In this document: piece by piece, positions 24,910-33,102 of the stretch | How positions within the stretch are numbered: the stretch's first letter is position 1 | Layout: every line of letters begins with the position of its first letter | Assembly (NCBI GenBank): GCA_021201535.1 | Contig: JAJQEU010000017.1 | Coordinates: 4,472 to 46,317 of the forward strand | Length of the DNA: 41,846 bases | From: Clostridiales bacterium | Lineage (GTDB): Bacteria; Bacillota; Clostridia; Lachnospirales; Lachnospiraceae | Reading direction: 5' to 3' | Notes under the pieces: model-generated | The model's database searches: none | Told to the model about the DNA's origin: nothing | Seen by the model: the letters and a program-made list of their open reading frames with translations, nothing else | Made by a program: the position numbers and the translations under genes

Positions 24910-26649
24910 ATGAAATACATTGACTTCCGGAAAAGTGAATCGGCAAAGCTGATTGTCATTATGGTGCTGTGTTTTCTCATTCATATTGCTGTCATCAATC
25001 AGTTTGTAGGGTGGTTCAGTACGGATACAGACGGATACTGGCTGCACGCGGCAACCTTTACGGGACACGACTGGTCGGGAGTTGCACAGAATCTGAATAA
25101 TTTTTATTCCTGGGGTTACAGTCTGCTGTTGACAATCCCGTTTCTGGTTTCTTCTGATATCTATGTCATGTATAAGATCGCGGTGGTCATCAATGTGATC
25201 CTGTGCTGTCTGATTATTCCGCTGGCTTATATTCTTGGGAGGAAGATTGCACCGGATATGAATCGGAATGCGCTGCTTTTATGTGCGGCTGCTGTATCCC
25301 TGTATTCCACATATATACTGGAGTCGGCGGTCAGCCTGGCGGAGACGCTGATCTATTTCCTTGTTTTTCTGATTCTCTGGCTTCTCTTCCGATACCTGGA
25401 AACAGATCGCGCGGTATGGGGGATTCTGTCGGGGTTCGCGGTCGGATATCTCTATATCGTGCATAACCGCTGTGTGGGAATTGTAGCGGCTTATGTGATC
25501 ATTGCCGTTCTTCTCTCACTGAAAATGAGGAGCCTGAAACGCCTCCTGATCATGATTCTCCCGCTGGCAGCCATGCTGCTGCTGAACTATGGAGTCAATC
25601 AGTGGCTGGAAGCTGTGGAAAACACGGCGGGAGTATATACAAGAAATACGTATGGTCATATGTCTAATAAGGTAACGAACGGAGCGACTCTGTATATGGT
25701 GATCTCCATGGCTGTCTCCGCACTTGGCTCCTGTTGGTATATGCTGGCGGGTACTTTCCTGACGGCGGGGATGGGGCTGATTGCCATCGGAAAACAGCAT
25801 ATTTTTCAAAACAAAAGACTTACCAGAAAAAAACTGTTTTATATTTATTCCGTGTTAAGCTGGCTGTTTATGCTTGCTGTATCGGTGCTGGCGACTTATC
25901 GCAGATTTCCTCTTGAGACAGGGCGAACGGATATTTATTATTACGGAAGATATATGGAAGCGACCATCGGTTTTTTTATTTTTATGGGTCTGATTTATCT
26001 TTGGGGACACAGAAATCTGATAAGGAAGACAAAAGAAGCGGTATTGTGCTTTCTGGTAACGGTCTTTTTATCACTGATTGTCTACTATATGACAAATTCC
26101 TATGTCGGTACCAGTGAGAACTATTTCAGCGTGACGGCGATCCTGATGACATTTTTCTATCCGGCGGCAGAGGTATCTGTCAAATCAACCACAATTGTCG
26201 CGCTGGTGTCCTCTGCATTAATTTTTTATCTGTTTCTGTGGGGGAGGAAAAGCTTTCGCTATCTTTCGGTACTTCTTCTATGCGCGATGTTCGTTTTTGT
26301 TGGATACAATGCATCGTACAGTGTCGCCAATATTTATATAGATGAGGCATCCGTGACAAACAGACCTACGGCGAATGCGGATTTTAATGACATCTGCGCC
26401 TATGTGGAGGAAAATGAAATAGATGCCCTGTATGTGTTGTCCTCTACAGCGACAGAGGCGTTTTCCTGGCAGATGGTGTTGAATACCGCAACCGTGACCG
26501 GACTGCTGGAAGAAAGTCAGCTTACTGAAGTTGAAGATGGGGGGATTGTTCTGGTTAAAAAAGCGGAACAGCCGGATATGTCGGCTCTCCAGGTGATTTA
26601 TGAAAATGAGACATATTATATTTGTCTATTTTGTCAATCGCCGGAATAG
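24910..26649 (+). CDS. GT-C-like polytopic membrane protein
   Basis: 579 residues from ATG 24910, behind an AGGAG ribosome binding site. It has 10 or more membrane segments, with a first extracytoplasmic loop carrying TDTDGYW (D39 and D41). An acidic Asp pair in that loop is a hallmark of GT-C transferases that use polyprenyl-phosphate sugars. A soluble extracytoplasmic domain follows the last helix (~490-579), beginning near NIYIDEASVTNRPTANAD. I cannot assign a narrower family. It is the last gene before the internal promoter at 26653, so it may end the first long transcript. Likely role: adding a sugar from a lipid carrier on the outer face of the membrane. Confidence 0.75.
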   Translation: MKYIDFRKSESAKLIVIMVLCFLIHIAVINQFVGWFSTDTDGYWLHAATFTGHDWSGVAQNLNNFYSWGYSLLLTIPFLVSSDIYVMYKIAVVINVILCCLIIPLAYILGRKIAPDMNRNALLLCAAAVSLYSTYILESAVSLAETLIYFLVFLILWLLFRYLETDRAVWGILSGFAVGYLYIVHNRCVGIVAAYVIIAVLLSLKMRSLKRLLIMILPLAAMLLLNYGVNQWLEAVENTAGVYTRNTYGHMSNKVTNGATLYMVISMAVSALGSCWYMLAGTFLTAGMGLIAIGKQHIFQNKRLTRKKLFYIYSVLSWLFMLAVSVLATYRRFPLETGRTDIYYYGRYMEATIGFFIFMGLIYLWGHRNLIRKTKEAVLCFLVTVFLSLIVYYMTNSYVGTSENYFSVTAILMTFFYPAAEVSVKSTTIVALVSSALIFYLFLWGRKSFRYLSVLLLCAMFVFVGYNASYSVANIYIDEASVTNRPTANADFNDICAYVEENEIDALYVLSSTATEAFSWQMVLNTATVTGLLEESQLTEVEDGGIVLVKKAEQPDMSALQVIYENETYYICLFCQSPE

Positions 26650-26652
26650 GTC

Positions 26653-26681
26653 TTGTTTTTTTGAGACAGGAAAGGTATAAT
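26653..26681 (+). promoter_or_regulatory. Internal sigma-A promoter before the UDP-glucose dehydrogenase gene
   Basis: TTGTTT (26653-26658) and a perfect TATAAT (26676-26681) are separated by 17 bases. Transcription would start about 26688, leaving a ~240-base leader before ATG 26930. This splits the long plus-strand gene run into at least two transcription units. Confidence 0.65.
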
Positions 26682-26778
26682 GCATTAATAAGACGGACAG
26701 TTTTATGTCTGACTTTGTTAATACGGTGTGAACATACAGGATGATACGTATTGAATATCCGCGTGACATTACATGAGA

Positions 26779-26829
26779 GTGTCCAGAAACATGAATTTTC
26801 GGATTCACTGAAAATGGACACCCTTTTCT
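26779..26829 (+). promoter_or_regulatory. Leader hairpin with following pyrimidine run
   Basis: GTGTCC (26779-26784) pairs with GGACAC (26816-26821), and ATTTTC (26795-26800) with GAAAAT (26810-26815), making a two-part stem with a 10-base bulge on one side. CCTTTTCT follows. It lies between the internal promoter and the dehydrogenase start and could be an attenuator or a weak terminator. Confidence 0.4.
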
Positions 26830-26929
26830 ATGTTATCGGGGTTATCGGGTTGAAACAGTGACAGAAAAAACAGGATGAACCGTAATGCCGGACATCCAGG
26901 ATGTAAGAAACAATGAAGGAGATCAGACA

Positions 26930-28168
26930 ATGAAAATAGCAGTGGCAGGAACCGGATATGTTGGATTATCAAATGCAGTGCTGCTGGCACAGCATCATGA
27001 AGTGTTCGCGGTTGATATCATACCGGAAAAAGTGGAGATGGTGAATGCCGGGAAATCACCGATACAGGATCGGGATATTGAGGAATATCTGGCTGAAAAG
27101 GAATTAAATCTTACGGCTACACTGGATGCGCAGCTGGCGTATACGGGAGCTGATTTTGTAGTGATCGCGGCGCCGACCAATTATGACAGTACAAAGAATT
27201 TTTTTGACACATCCGCAGTGGAAAGTGTGATTGAACTGGTGATGCAGTATGCGCCGGAGGCGTTTATGGTGATAAAGTCGACTATACCTGTGGGTTATAC
27301 AGAGTCTGTGAGAAAAAAATATGGAACGGATCGTATTCTGTTCAGTCCGGAGTTCCTGAGAGAATCAAAAGCACTGTATGATAATCTTTATCCTTCCCGT
27401 ATTATCGTGGGGACGGATCCGGAGGATGAGCAGTTGTCAGCGGCGGCACACAGGTTTGCCGGCCTGCTGGAGGAAGGAGCTATCAAGGAGAACATCGACA
27501 AGCTGTTTATGGGCTTCACGGAGGCGGAAGCGGTGAAGCTGTTTGCAAATACATATCTGGCGCTGCGAGTTTCTTATTTTAACGAGCTGGATACATATGC
27601 GGAGATGAAGGGATTAAATACACAGCAGATCATTGAGGGTGTGTGTCTGGATCCGCGCATTGGCACACATTATAATAACCCTTCTTTCGGATACGGAGGC
27701 TACTGTCTTCCGAAAGATACAAAACAGCTTCTCGCCAATTATGCGGATGTACCGGAGAATCTGATCGAAGCGATTGTAGAGTCCAATCGTACCAGAAAGG
27801 ATTTTATTGCGGATCGTGTGCTTCGCCAGGCCGGTTATTATGATTATTATAACCGCGGTGATTTTAACGCGCAGGAGGAGAGATCCTGTATGGTAGGGGT
27901 ATATCGTCTGACAATGAAGACTAATTCTGATAATTTCCGCCAGAGCAGTATTCAGGGGATTATGAAGAGAATCAAGGCAAAGGGTGCGACGGTGATCGTC
28001 TATGAGCCGACTCTGGAGAACGGAAGCACGTTTTTCGGAAGCAGGGTAGTAAACGATCTGGAACTGTTTAAAGCCCAGTCAGATTCTATCATAGCAAACC
28101 GTTACGACAGTTGTCTGGATGATGTAAAAGAAAAAGTATATACGAGAGATCTCTATGGAAGAGATTAA
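26930..28168 (+). CDS. ugd: UDP-glucose 6-dehydrogenase
   Basis: 412 residues from ATG 26930, behind GAAGGAG; an in-frame ATG at 26885 lacks a ribosome binding site. Its N-terminus closely follows the short bacterial Ugd type ([20 protein letters not shown]), with the NAD-binding GTGYVG at 7-12. The hinge segment [19 protein letters not shown] lies at 139-157 and the catalytic Cys259 in [12 protein letters not shown]. It oxidises UDP-glucose twice to UDP-glucuronate with two NAD, supplying an acidic sugar for the glycan. A close relative oxidising UDP-GlcNAc or UDP-galactose cannot be excluded, but the similarity to Escherichia coli Ugd is strong. It heads the second transcription unit. Confidence 0.93.
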   Translation: MKIAVAGTGYVGLSNAVLLAQHHEVFAVDIIPEKVEMVNAGKSPIQDRDIEEYLAEKELNLTATLDAQLAYTGADFVVIAAPTNYDSTKNFFDTSAVESVIELVMQYAPEAFMVIKSTIPVGYTESVRKKYGTDRILFSPEFLRESKALYDNLYPSRIIVGTDPEDEQLSAAAHRFAGLLEEGAIKENIDKLFMGFTEAEAVKLFANTYLALRVSYFNELDTYAEMKGLNTQQIIEGVCLDPRIGTHYNNPSFGYGGYCLPKDTKQLLANYADVPENLIEAIVESNRTRKDFIADRVLRQAGYYDYYNRGDFNAQEERSCMVGVYRLTMKTNSDNFRQSSIQGIMKRIKAKGATVIVYEPTLENGSTFFGSRVVNDLELFKAQSDSIIANRYDSCLDDVKEKVYTRDLYGRD

Positions 28169-28238
28169 ATGATAACTGCAAACTTGTAGCTGTCACGATT
28201 TAAAGCAGCCGCAGAAAAATGAGGACACGGAGAGAAAA

Positions 28239-29204
28239 ATGAAGCTGATTATACAGATACCATGCTATAATGAGGCAGAAACGCTGGAAATCGCGTTAAA
28301 TGCACTCCCGAAACATATTGATGGGATCGATACGATTGAATATCTGATTATCAATGATGGCAGCATTGATAACACTGTGGAGGTGGCAAGAAACTGGGGA
28401 GTGAACTATGTTGTCAATTTCCACCGGAATAAAGGGCTTGCGAAGGGGTTTATGGCAGGGCTGGACGCCTGTCTGCGAAACGGCGCGGATATTATCGTCA
28501 ATACGGACGCGGACAATCAATATAATGCGGATGATATTGAGAAGCTGGTACGGCCGATTCTGGAAGGAAGATCAGATATTGTGATTGGAGAACGTCCAAT
28601 TGATCAGACGGAGCATTTTTCTCCATTGAAGAAAAAGCTGCAGCATTTTGGAAGTTGGGTAGTGCGCCGGGCGTCAAAATCCGATATACCGGACGCTCCG
28701 AGCGGATTTCGCGCGATTAGCCGCGAAGCGGCGATGCATATGAACGTCATCAATGAATATACCTATACGCTTGAGACGATTGTGCAGGCGGGTCGTACAA
28801 AGATCGCCATGGAATCTGTGCCGGTTCGAACCAATGAAGAGCTTCGCCCATCCCGGCTGTTCAGCAGTATGTTCAGTTATATCAAGAAATCCATGCTGAC
28901 GATTATCCGCGCCTATGCCATGTATAAGCCGCTGGTATTTTTCTCAACCATTGGCGGCATCATCTTTGCGGTCGGTGTTATTATCGGCATCAGATATCTG
29001 GGATTTTATTTTCATGGAGCCGGTAGAGGACATACCCAATCATTGATTCTTGCCAGTACACTCCTGCTGATCGGATTTCAGACGTTTGTGATCGGTATGC
29101 TTGGAGATGTGATCTCCGCAAATCGTAAGATACTGGAGGATGTACAGTATCATGTCAGAAAACTGGAGTATGACAGGAAAGAAGATGAGGAAAAAGAAGA
29201 ATAA
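28239..29204 (+). CDS. Polyprenyl-phosphate glycosyltransferase (CsbB/GtrB-like GT2)
   Basis: 321 residues. The GT-A domain has IPCYNEAETLE at 7-17, INDGS at 38-42 and the metal site DAD at 90-92. An amphipathic region (~205-225) and two membrane helices (~230-255 and ~268-290) follow, then a charged tail. This GT2-plus-two-helix layout belongs to enzymes such as CsbB, GtrB and ArnC that load a sugar from a nucleotide donor onto undecaprenyl phosphate. The next gene is a YfhO-like protein. In Bacillus and Listeria such neighbours form a three-component system decorating teichoic acids outside the cell; the third part, a GtcA-like flippase, is not seen here. Confidence 0.92.
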   Translation: MKLIIQIPCYNEAETLEIALNALPKHIDGIDTIEYLIINDGSIDNTVEVARNWGVNYVVNFHRNKGLAKGFMAGLDACLRNGADIIVNTDADNQYNADDIEKLVRPILEGRSDIVIGERPIDQTEHFSPLKKKLQHFGSWVVRRASKSDIPDAPSGFRAISREAAMHMNVINEYTYTLETIVQAGRTKIAMESVPVRTNEELRPSRLFSSMFSYIKKSMLTIIRAYAMYKPLVFFSTIGGIIFAVGVIIGIRYLGFYFHGAGRGHTQSLILASTLLLIGFQTFVIGMLGDVISANRKILEDVQYHVRKLEYDRKEDEEKEE

Positions 29205-29249
29205 TAACATTTTGCAAGATATTTGGAAGAACTGAGGAACAAAAAAACG

Positions 29250-31958
29250 ATGAGGGAAAAAGGGCTGATTCGCTTTTTGAAAAAAAACTGGATTATGATT
29301 GTCGGCATCGTGGCTGCTGTTCTTTTTGTGTACTCCAATTTCTTTTTCGGAAATTATCAGTTTTCTTTCACAAACATCATGTATGAGATGCTTCCCTGGA
29401 GCAGCAGTTCTGTTTCGACGGAGGGACCATTACTTTCGGATGTGATTGACTCCGCTATCCCGACTCTTTTTACAGCGATCAAGGATGCAACTATTGGAGG
29501 ACTGTGGGATTCTATGGTGGCTTTGGGAGCACCGACCGATATTTCCAGCTGGTTGTATCCGTTGAATTATCTTTATCTGCTTCCTCTCGGAGCGGCATCC
29601 ATGATAAGATCTATGTGCGAGTTTCTGATTGCTTTTATCGGGATGTTTCTGCTGATGAAGGCATTCGACTGTCAGAAGGGAGTGGCGGCTGCCGCCGGTA
29701 CAGCTTACTGTTTTTCCTCTGTCATGGTCATGTGGCTTGGCTGGCAGCACAGTGATGTGACGGCGTTTGCGCCCCTGGCATTTTTTTTCTTTGAAAGATT
29801 TCTGACAACGATCAGGGTAAAATATTGTTTTGGTATGGTCATTGCCGTCTATTTGATGATTGTTGCGGGGATGCCGACCTACGCGGCATACTTTTTGTAT
29901 CTGATGGCAGCTTACGTCCTGTTTCGCACAGTCTGGATCTACAGAGACAGAAAAAAATTGATACTGTTCATTTTTGCGGGAACAGCTGCTTCTGTTTTTG
30001 TGGCGGTTCTGTGCAGCCTTCCATACACTATGTCTCTTCTGACAACCTTATCCGGCAACGGATATGTGGAGTCCAGGGGATTTCGTGCGACGCAGAGTCT
30101 TCCGGCAGAGTATCTTCATTCTCTGTTTTTTCCATATCTGCGTTTTCAGGAAGATTTCCATATGAATGAATCTACGATTTATGTGGGACTGATCAGTATC
30201 CTGATGCTGTTTTTTACACCATTTCGGTTTTTGAAAAAGAAACGGATGGTTTTCTGGTGTGTGGCGCTTGTGATTGTCGCACTGCTCATTTTTACGCATA
30301 CACTGGATTCTGTTTATATTCACCTGCCGATGGTGAACAGTTCCTGGAAATACCGCCTGATTGTACTGTTTAATTTTATAGTTATCATTATTATGGGACT
30401 GAACCTGAATGACCTGATTGTTCACCGTGAAGAATATAAAAAAACAAGGAGAGCCTCCATTCTGGCGCTTGGACTCGGCGCTGCGCTGCTGATCGGAGCT
30501 TTTTTGTTTACGTTTTATTATAAAAACGATGTGGAATATACGGGTACGTATCTTTGTTATCTGATCATTGTGGTTATTCTGACTGTTTGTGTCGGACTGC
30601 TGTTTTTTACGGAAATATCTGCGAAACGGATTCTGGTTGTACTGTGCATTACAGTTCTGTTCGATATGGGATTGTTCGCAAAAAATTATCTTCCCTGGAT
30701 CGAAAAGGGGAACTCTGTCATTCCGGAAGCGACGGATACCATAGCGTTTTTGCAGGAAAATATGTCGGATGAACGTTTTGGAGCTACAGGAACATGGACC
30801 CTGTTTCCGAATACAAACGTTTATTATGGTCTGAACGATGTGCGCGGTCATGATTTTGTGTTTACGAATGAAGATATGAAAACATATTACCTGGCAATCT
30901 CTGAGGAAAATGCAACTACAAATACGCGCTATGCTCTGATCGGAGATTTGAATGAGAATCTTTTGAAATATCTGGGCGTGAAATATCTGGTCGAGGATCC
31001 GGGACCTTCCGGAACATTTGCAGTGCCCGGCGGAATCAGTCAGAATTGTACACTCAGCCAGGCATATACATTCGATGAGGATCAGCCGCAGGCGATTGTT
31101 ATGCTTGCCGGTACCTATGGACAGGAGTTTGAAGAAGGAGATGTTCTGTATCTTTCCGTTACGGAGACGGATTCTGGAGAGGAGGTATATCTGGGAGAAT
31201 ACGATCTTACAGCGATGCGCGATAACAGTAATTTCATTATGCGGCTGGATGATAATCATCTGAAAGCGGGAGTATCCTATACTCTTACCTTCCGGACCAA
31301 TACAACCGAAGAACGACCGGTTACTTTCTGGATGGACACGGAGGATTCTCTTCCGACAGCGGCATATTATAATGGTTCTGTGATTGATCTTGATCTGGCG
31401 GTCGAGGTCATCTGTGGCGCGGCTTATGTGGGAGACGATTCCCTGTGCGTGACGGAGATGGATGAGTACACAGATCGGGTAGAACTGGCGGATACGATTG
31501 AAATTTTTTCGGATGAAAGCGCTGTATTGGGTGAGATGTCTTCGAAATTTGCAAAAAATACTGCGTTTCTCACGGAGGAGGAAGCTGAGAAACTTTCTTC
31601 TGATACAATGGGGAAATTGACGGACACAGACACAGCCGAAATAACGGAGCGGAGCGACGACAGTGTGACGATACAGGTCTCCGCTGAGTCTTCAAAGATT
31701 CTGATGCTCAATGAATATTATACTTCGGACTGGAAGGTGTATGTCAATGGAGAGGAACAGGAACTGATCAAGTGCAACTATCTGTTTCGCGCAGTTGAGG
31801 TTCCTGCCGGGGAGAGCACTGTTGAGTTCCGCTATGAGCCGGAGATCATTTATAAAATGTTTTATCTTGCGGGTGTCGGATGGGTGATTTTTGTGCTTGT
31901 ACTGGCGTTTTACCGGAAAATACAAAAGCGTATGCCTGCCACGCGGGAGAATGGATGA
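29250..31958 (+). CDS. YfhO-like membrane glycosyltransferase (GT-C)
   Basis: 902 residues from ATG 29250, behind GAGGAA; a TTG at 29223 has no ribosome binding site. About 12 membrane segments fill the first ~470 residues, with large extracytoplasmic loops after the first helix (MLPWSSSSVSTEGPL) and a GAPTDISSW loop typical of YfhO. The last ~400 residues are mostly soluble and extracellular, before a final helix near the C-terminus. YfhO-type proteins move a sugar from undecaprenyl phosphate onto an exported polymer. Length and layout match YfhO of Bacillus (about 860 residues). It follows the CsbB-like gene at once, which supports the assignment. Confidence 0.88.
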   Translation: MREKGLIRFLKKNWIMIVGIVAAVLFVYSNFFFGNYQFSFTNIMYEMLPWSSSSVSTEGPLLSDVIDSAIPTLFTAIKDATIGGLWDSMVALGAPTDISSWLYPLNYLYLLPLGAASMIRSMCEFLIAFIGMFLLMKAFDCQKGVAAAAGTAYCFSSVMVMWLGWQHSDVTAFAPLAFFFFERFLTTIRVKYCFGMVIAVYLMIVAGMPTYAAYFLYLMAAYVLFRTVWIYRDRKKLILFIFAGTAASVFVAVLCSLPYTMSLLTTLSGNGYVESRGFRATQSLPAEYLHSLFFPYLRFQEDFHMNESTIYVGLISILMLFFTPFRFLKKKRMVFWCVALVIVALLIFTHTLDSVYIHLPMVNSSWKYRLIVLFNFIVIIIMGLNLNDLIVHREEYKKTRRASILALGLGAALLIGAFLFTFYYKNDVEYTGTYLCYLIIVVILTVCVGLLFFTEISAKRILVVLCITVLFDMGLFAKNYLPWIEKGNSVIPEATDTIAFLQENMSDERFGATGTWTLFPNTNVYYGLNDVRGHDFVFTNEDMKTYYLAISEENATTNTRYALIGDLNENLLKYLGVKYLVEDPGPSGTFAVPGGISQNCTLSQAYTFDEDQPQAIVMLAGTYGQEFEEGDVLYLSVTETDSGEEVYLGEYDLTAMRDNSNFIMRLDDNHLKAGVSYTLTFRTNTTEERPVTFWMDTEDSLPTAAYYNGSVIDLDLAVEVICGAAYVGDDSLCVTEMDEYTDRVELADTIEIFSDESAVLGEMSSKFAKNTAFLTEEEAEKLSSDTMGKLTDTDTAEITERSDDSVTIQVSAESSKILMLNEYYTSDWKVYVNGEEQELIKCNYLFRAVEVPAGESTVEFRYEPEIIYKMFYLAGVGWVIFVLVLAFYRKIQKRMPATRENG

Positions 31959-32013
31959 TGATATAGATGGATAGATTACGGCGAATGAGTATGAGAAGGA
32001 CAGAATCAGTCGG

Positions 32014-33102
32014 ATGAGTGATTTTAAAACAGTACACAGAATAGAAGAGTTCGACATCGCAAGAGGGATAGCCATTTTACTGGTGGTTGTCGGTCATGCA
32101 TTGCCGGTTGGATCATACGGCAGGATATTTATCTATTCCTTTCATATTCCTCTTTTCTTTGTACTTGCCGGCCTTACGATGAAGGACAGCGGATCCTCGG
32201 ATAGATTATTGATGAGGGTTCTGGCGGAAAAAAAGCTGATCGCGGTTTATGTTTGCTTTACAGTGATTTATCTGGCGTATGATCTGATAAGCCGGGTGGG
32301 TTTTCAGGGGTTTGAACTGGATTTTATTGGCTGGGATCTGTATCAGACAGTGGTTTTGTACGGCATCAATGTTCTGTGGTTCGTCAGCAGCCTGTTCCTG
32401 GCAAGACAGTTTGTACGATTTATCAGGATGAAAGTGAAAAACATGAAAATACAGGTTCTGCTGGTGGCCTTGATTTTGATTGTTTGCTGCGCGGTATCGT
32501 CGGTGTTGAATCGTACTGCGGAAATGCTATGGCTTAACTATCTCTGTGTGTCCTTTATACGGGCTGTTTATGCTGCAGGTTTTGTTTTGGTCGGCGTTCT
32601 TTTAAGAGATCATTTACTGACATGGATTTCCCATGTCGGGAGCGGATGCTGTATTGCATGCGCTGTCGTGTCTCTGGCGATCAATATTACTTGCTGTACC
32701 TGTGCAGGTCAGGCAGATATGCACAGGATGGAGTTGGGCGTGTGGTGGCTGAATCTCGTGATTTCTTTTACGGGTACGGTTTCCGTCATCTGCTTTTCAA
32801 CTGTAATAAAAAAATGTGAATGGCTGAAAAGGGGATTGTGTTTTTTTGGTGTAAATTCTCTTTTCATCATGCTTACCCATGAATATCTGCAAATTAAAAA
32901 GCTGTTAAATCTGTTTTTGAATACTGTATTGATGATTGAATATGAAAGTATGGTGCATATTGTACTGCAGACCCTGATTTTGATTGCGATTGAAATCGTT
33001 TTGTGTCTGACAATAAAGAAATATTATGATAAAGTGATAGGAATTGTGGAATCGAAGATGGAAAAACATCTGACAGTCGGTTGGAAGCGAGATGAGTTAT
33101 GA
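32014..33102 (+). CDS. Acyltransferase-3 family membrane O-acyltransferase
   Basis: 362 residues with about 10 membrane helices. The family signature near the N-terminus is complete: EFDIARGIAILLVVVGHAL with Arg17 and the catalytic His28, followed by FHIPLFFVLAG. Members transfer acetyl or other acyl groups from a cytoplasmic donor to sugars outside the membrane. No SGNH domain is fused here, but a separate SGNH protein is encoded at 23903, so a split pair is possible. The stop overlaps the next start as ATGA, giving translational coupling to the flippase-glycosyltransferase fusion. The start has only a weakly spaced AGAAGGA. Confidence 0.9.
   Translation: MSDFKTVHRIEEFDIARGIAILLVVVGHALPVGSYGRIFIYSFHIPLFFVLAGLTMKDSGSSDRLLMRVLAEKKLIAVYVCFTVIYLAYDLISRVGFQGFELDFIGWDLYQTVVLYGINVLWFVSSLFLARQFVRFIRMKVKNMKIQVLLVALILIVCCAVSSVLNRTAEMLWLNYLCVSFIRAVYAAGFVLVGVLLRDHLLTWISHVGSGCCIACAVVSLAINITCCTCAGQADMHRMELGVWWLNLVISFTGTVSVICFSTVIKKCEWLKRGLCFFGVNSLFIMLTHEYLQIKKLLNLFLNTVLMIEYESMVHIVLQTLILIAIEIVLCLTIKKYYDKVIGIVESKMEKHLTVGWKRDEL

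Noticed and set aside
30048-31259. Minus-strand open frame of 403 codons
   Set aside because: It lies wholly inside the YfhO-like gene, has a Cys/His/Lys/Ile-rich composition typical of an antisense frame, and no recognisable domain.
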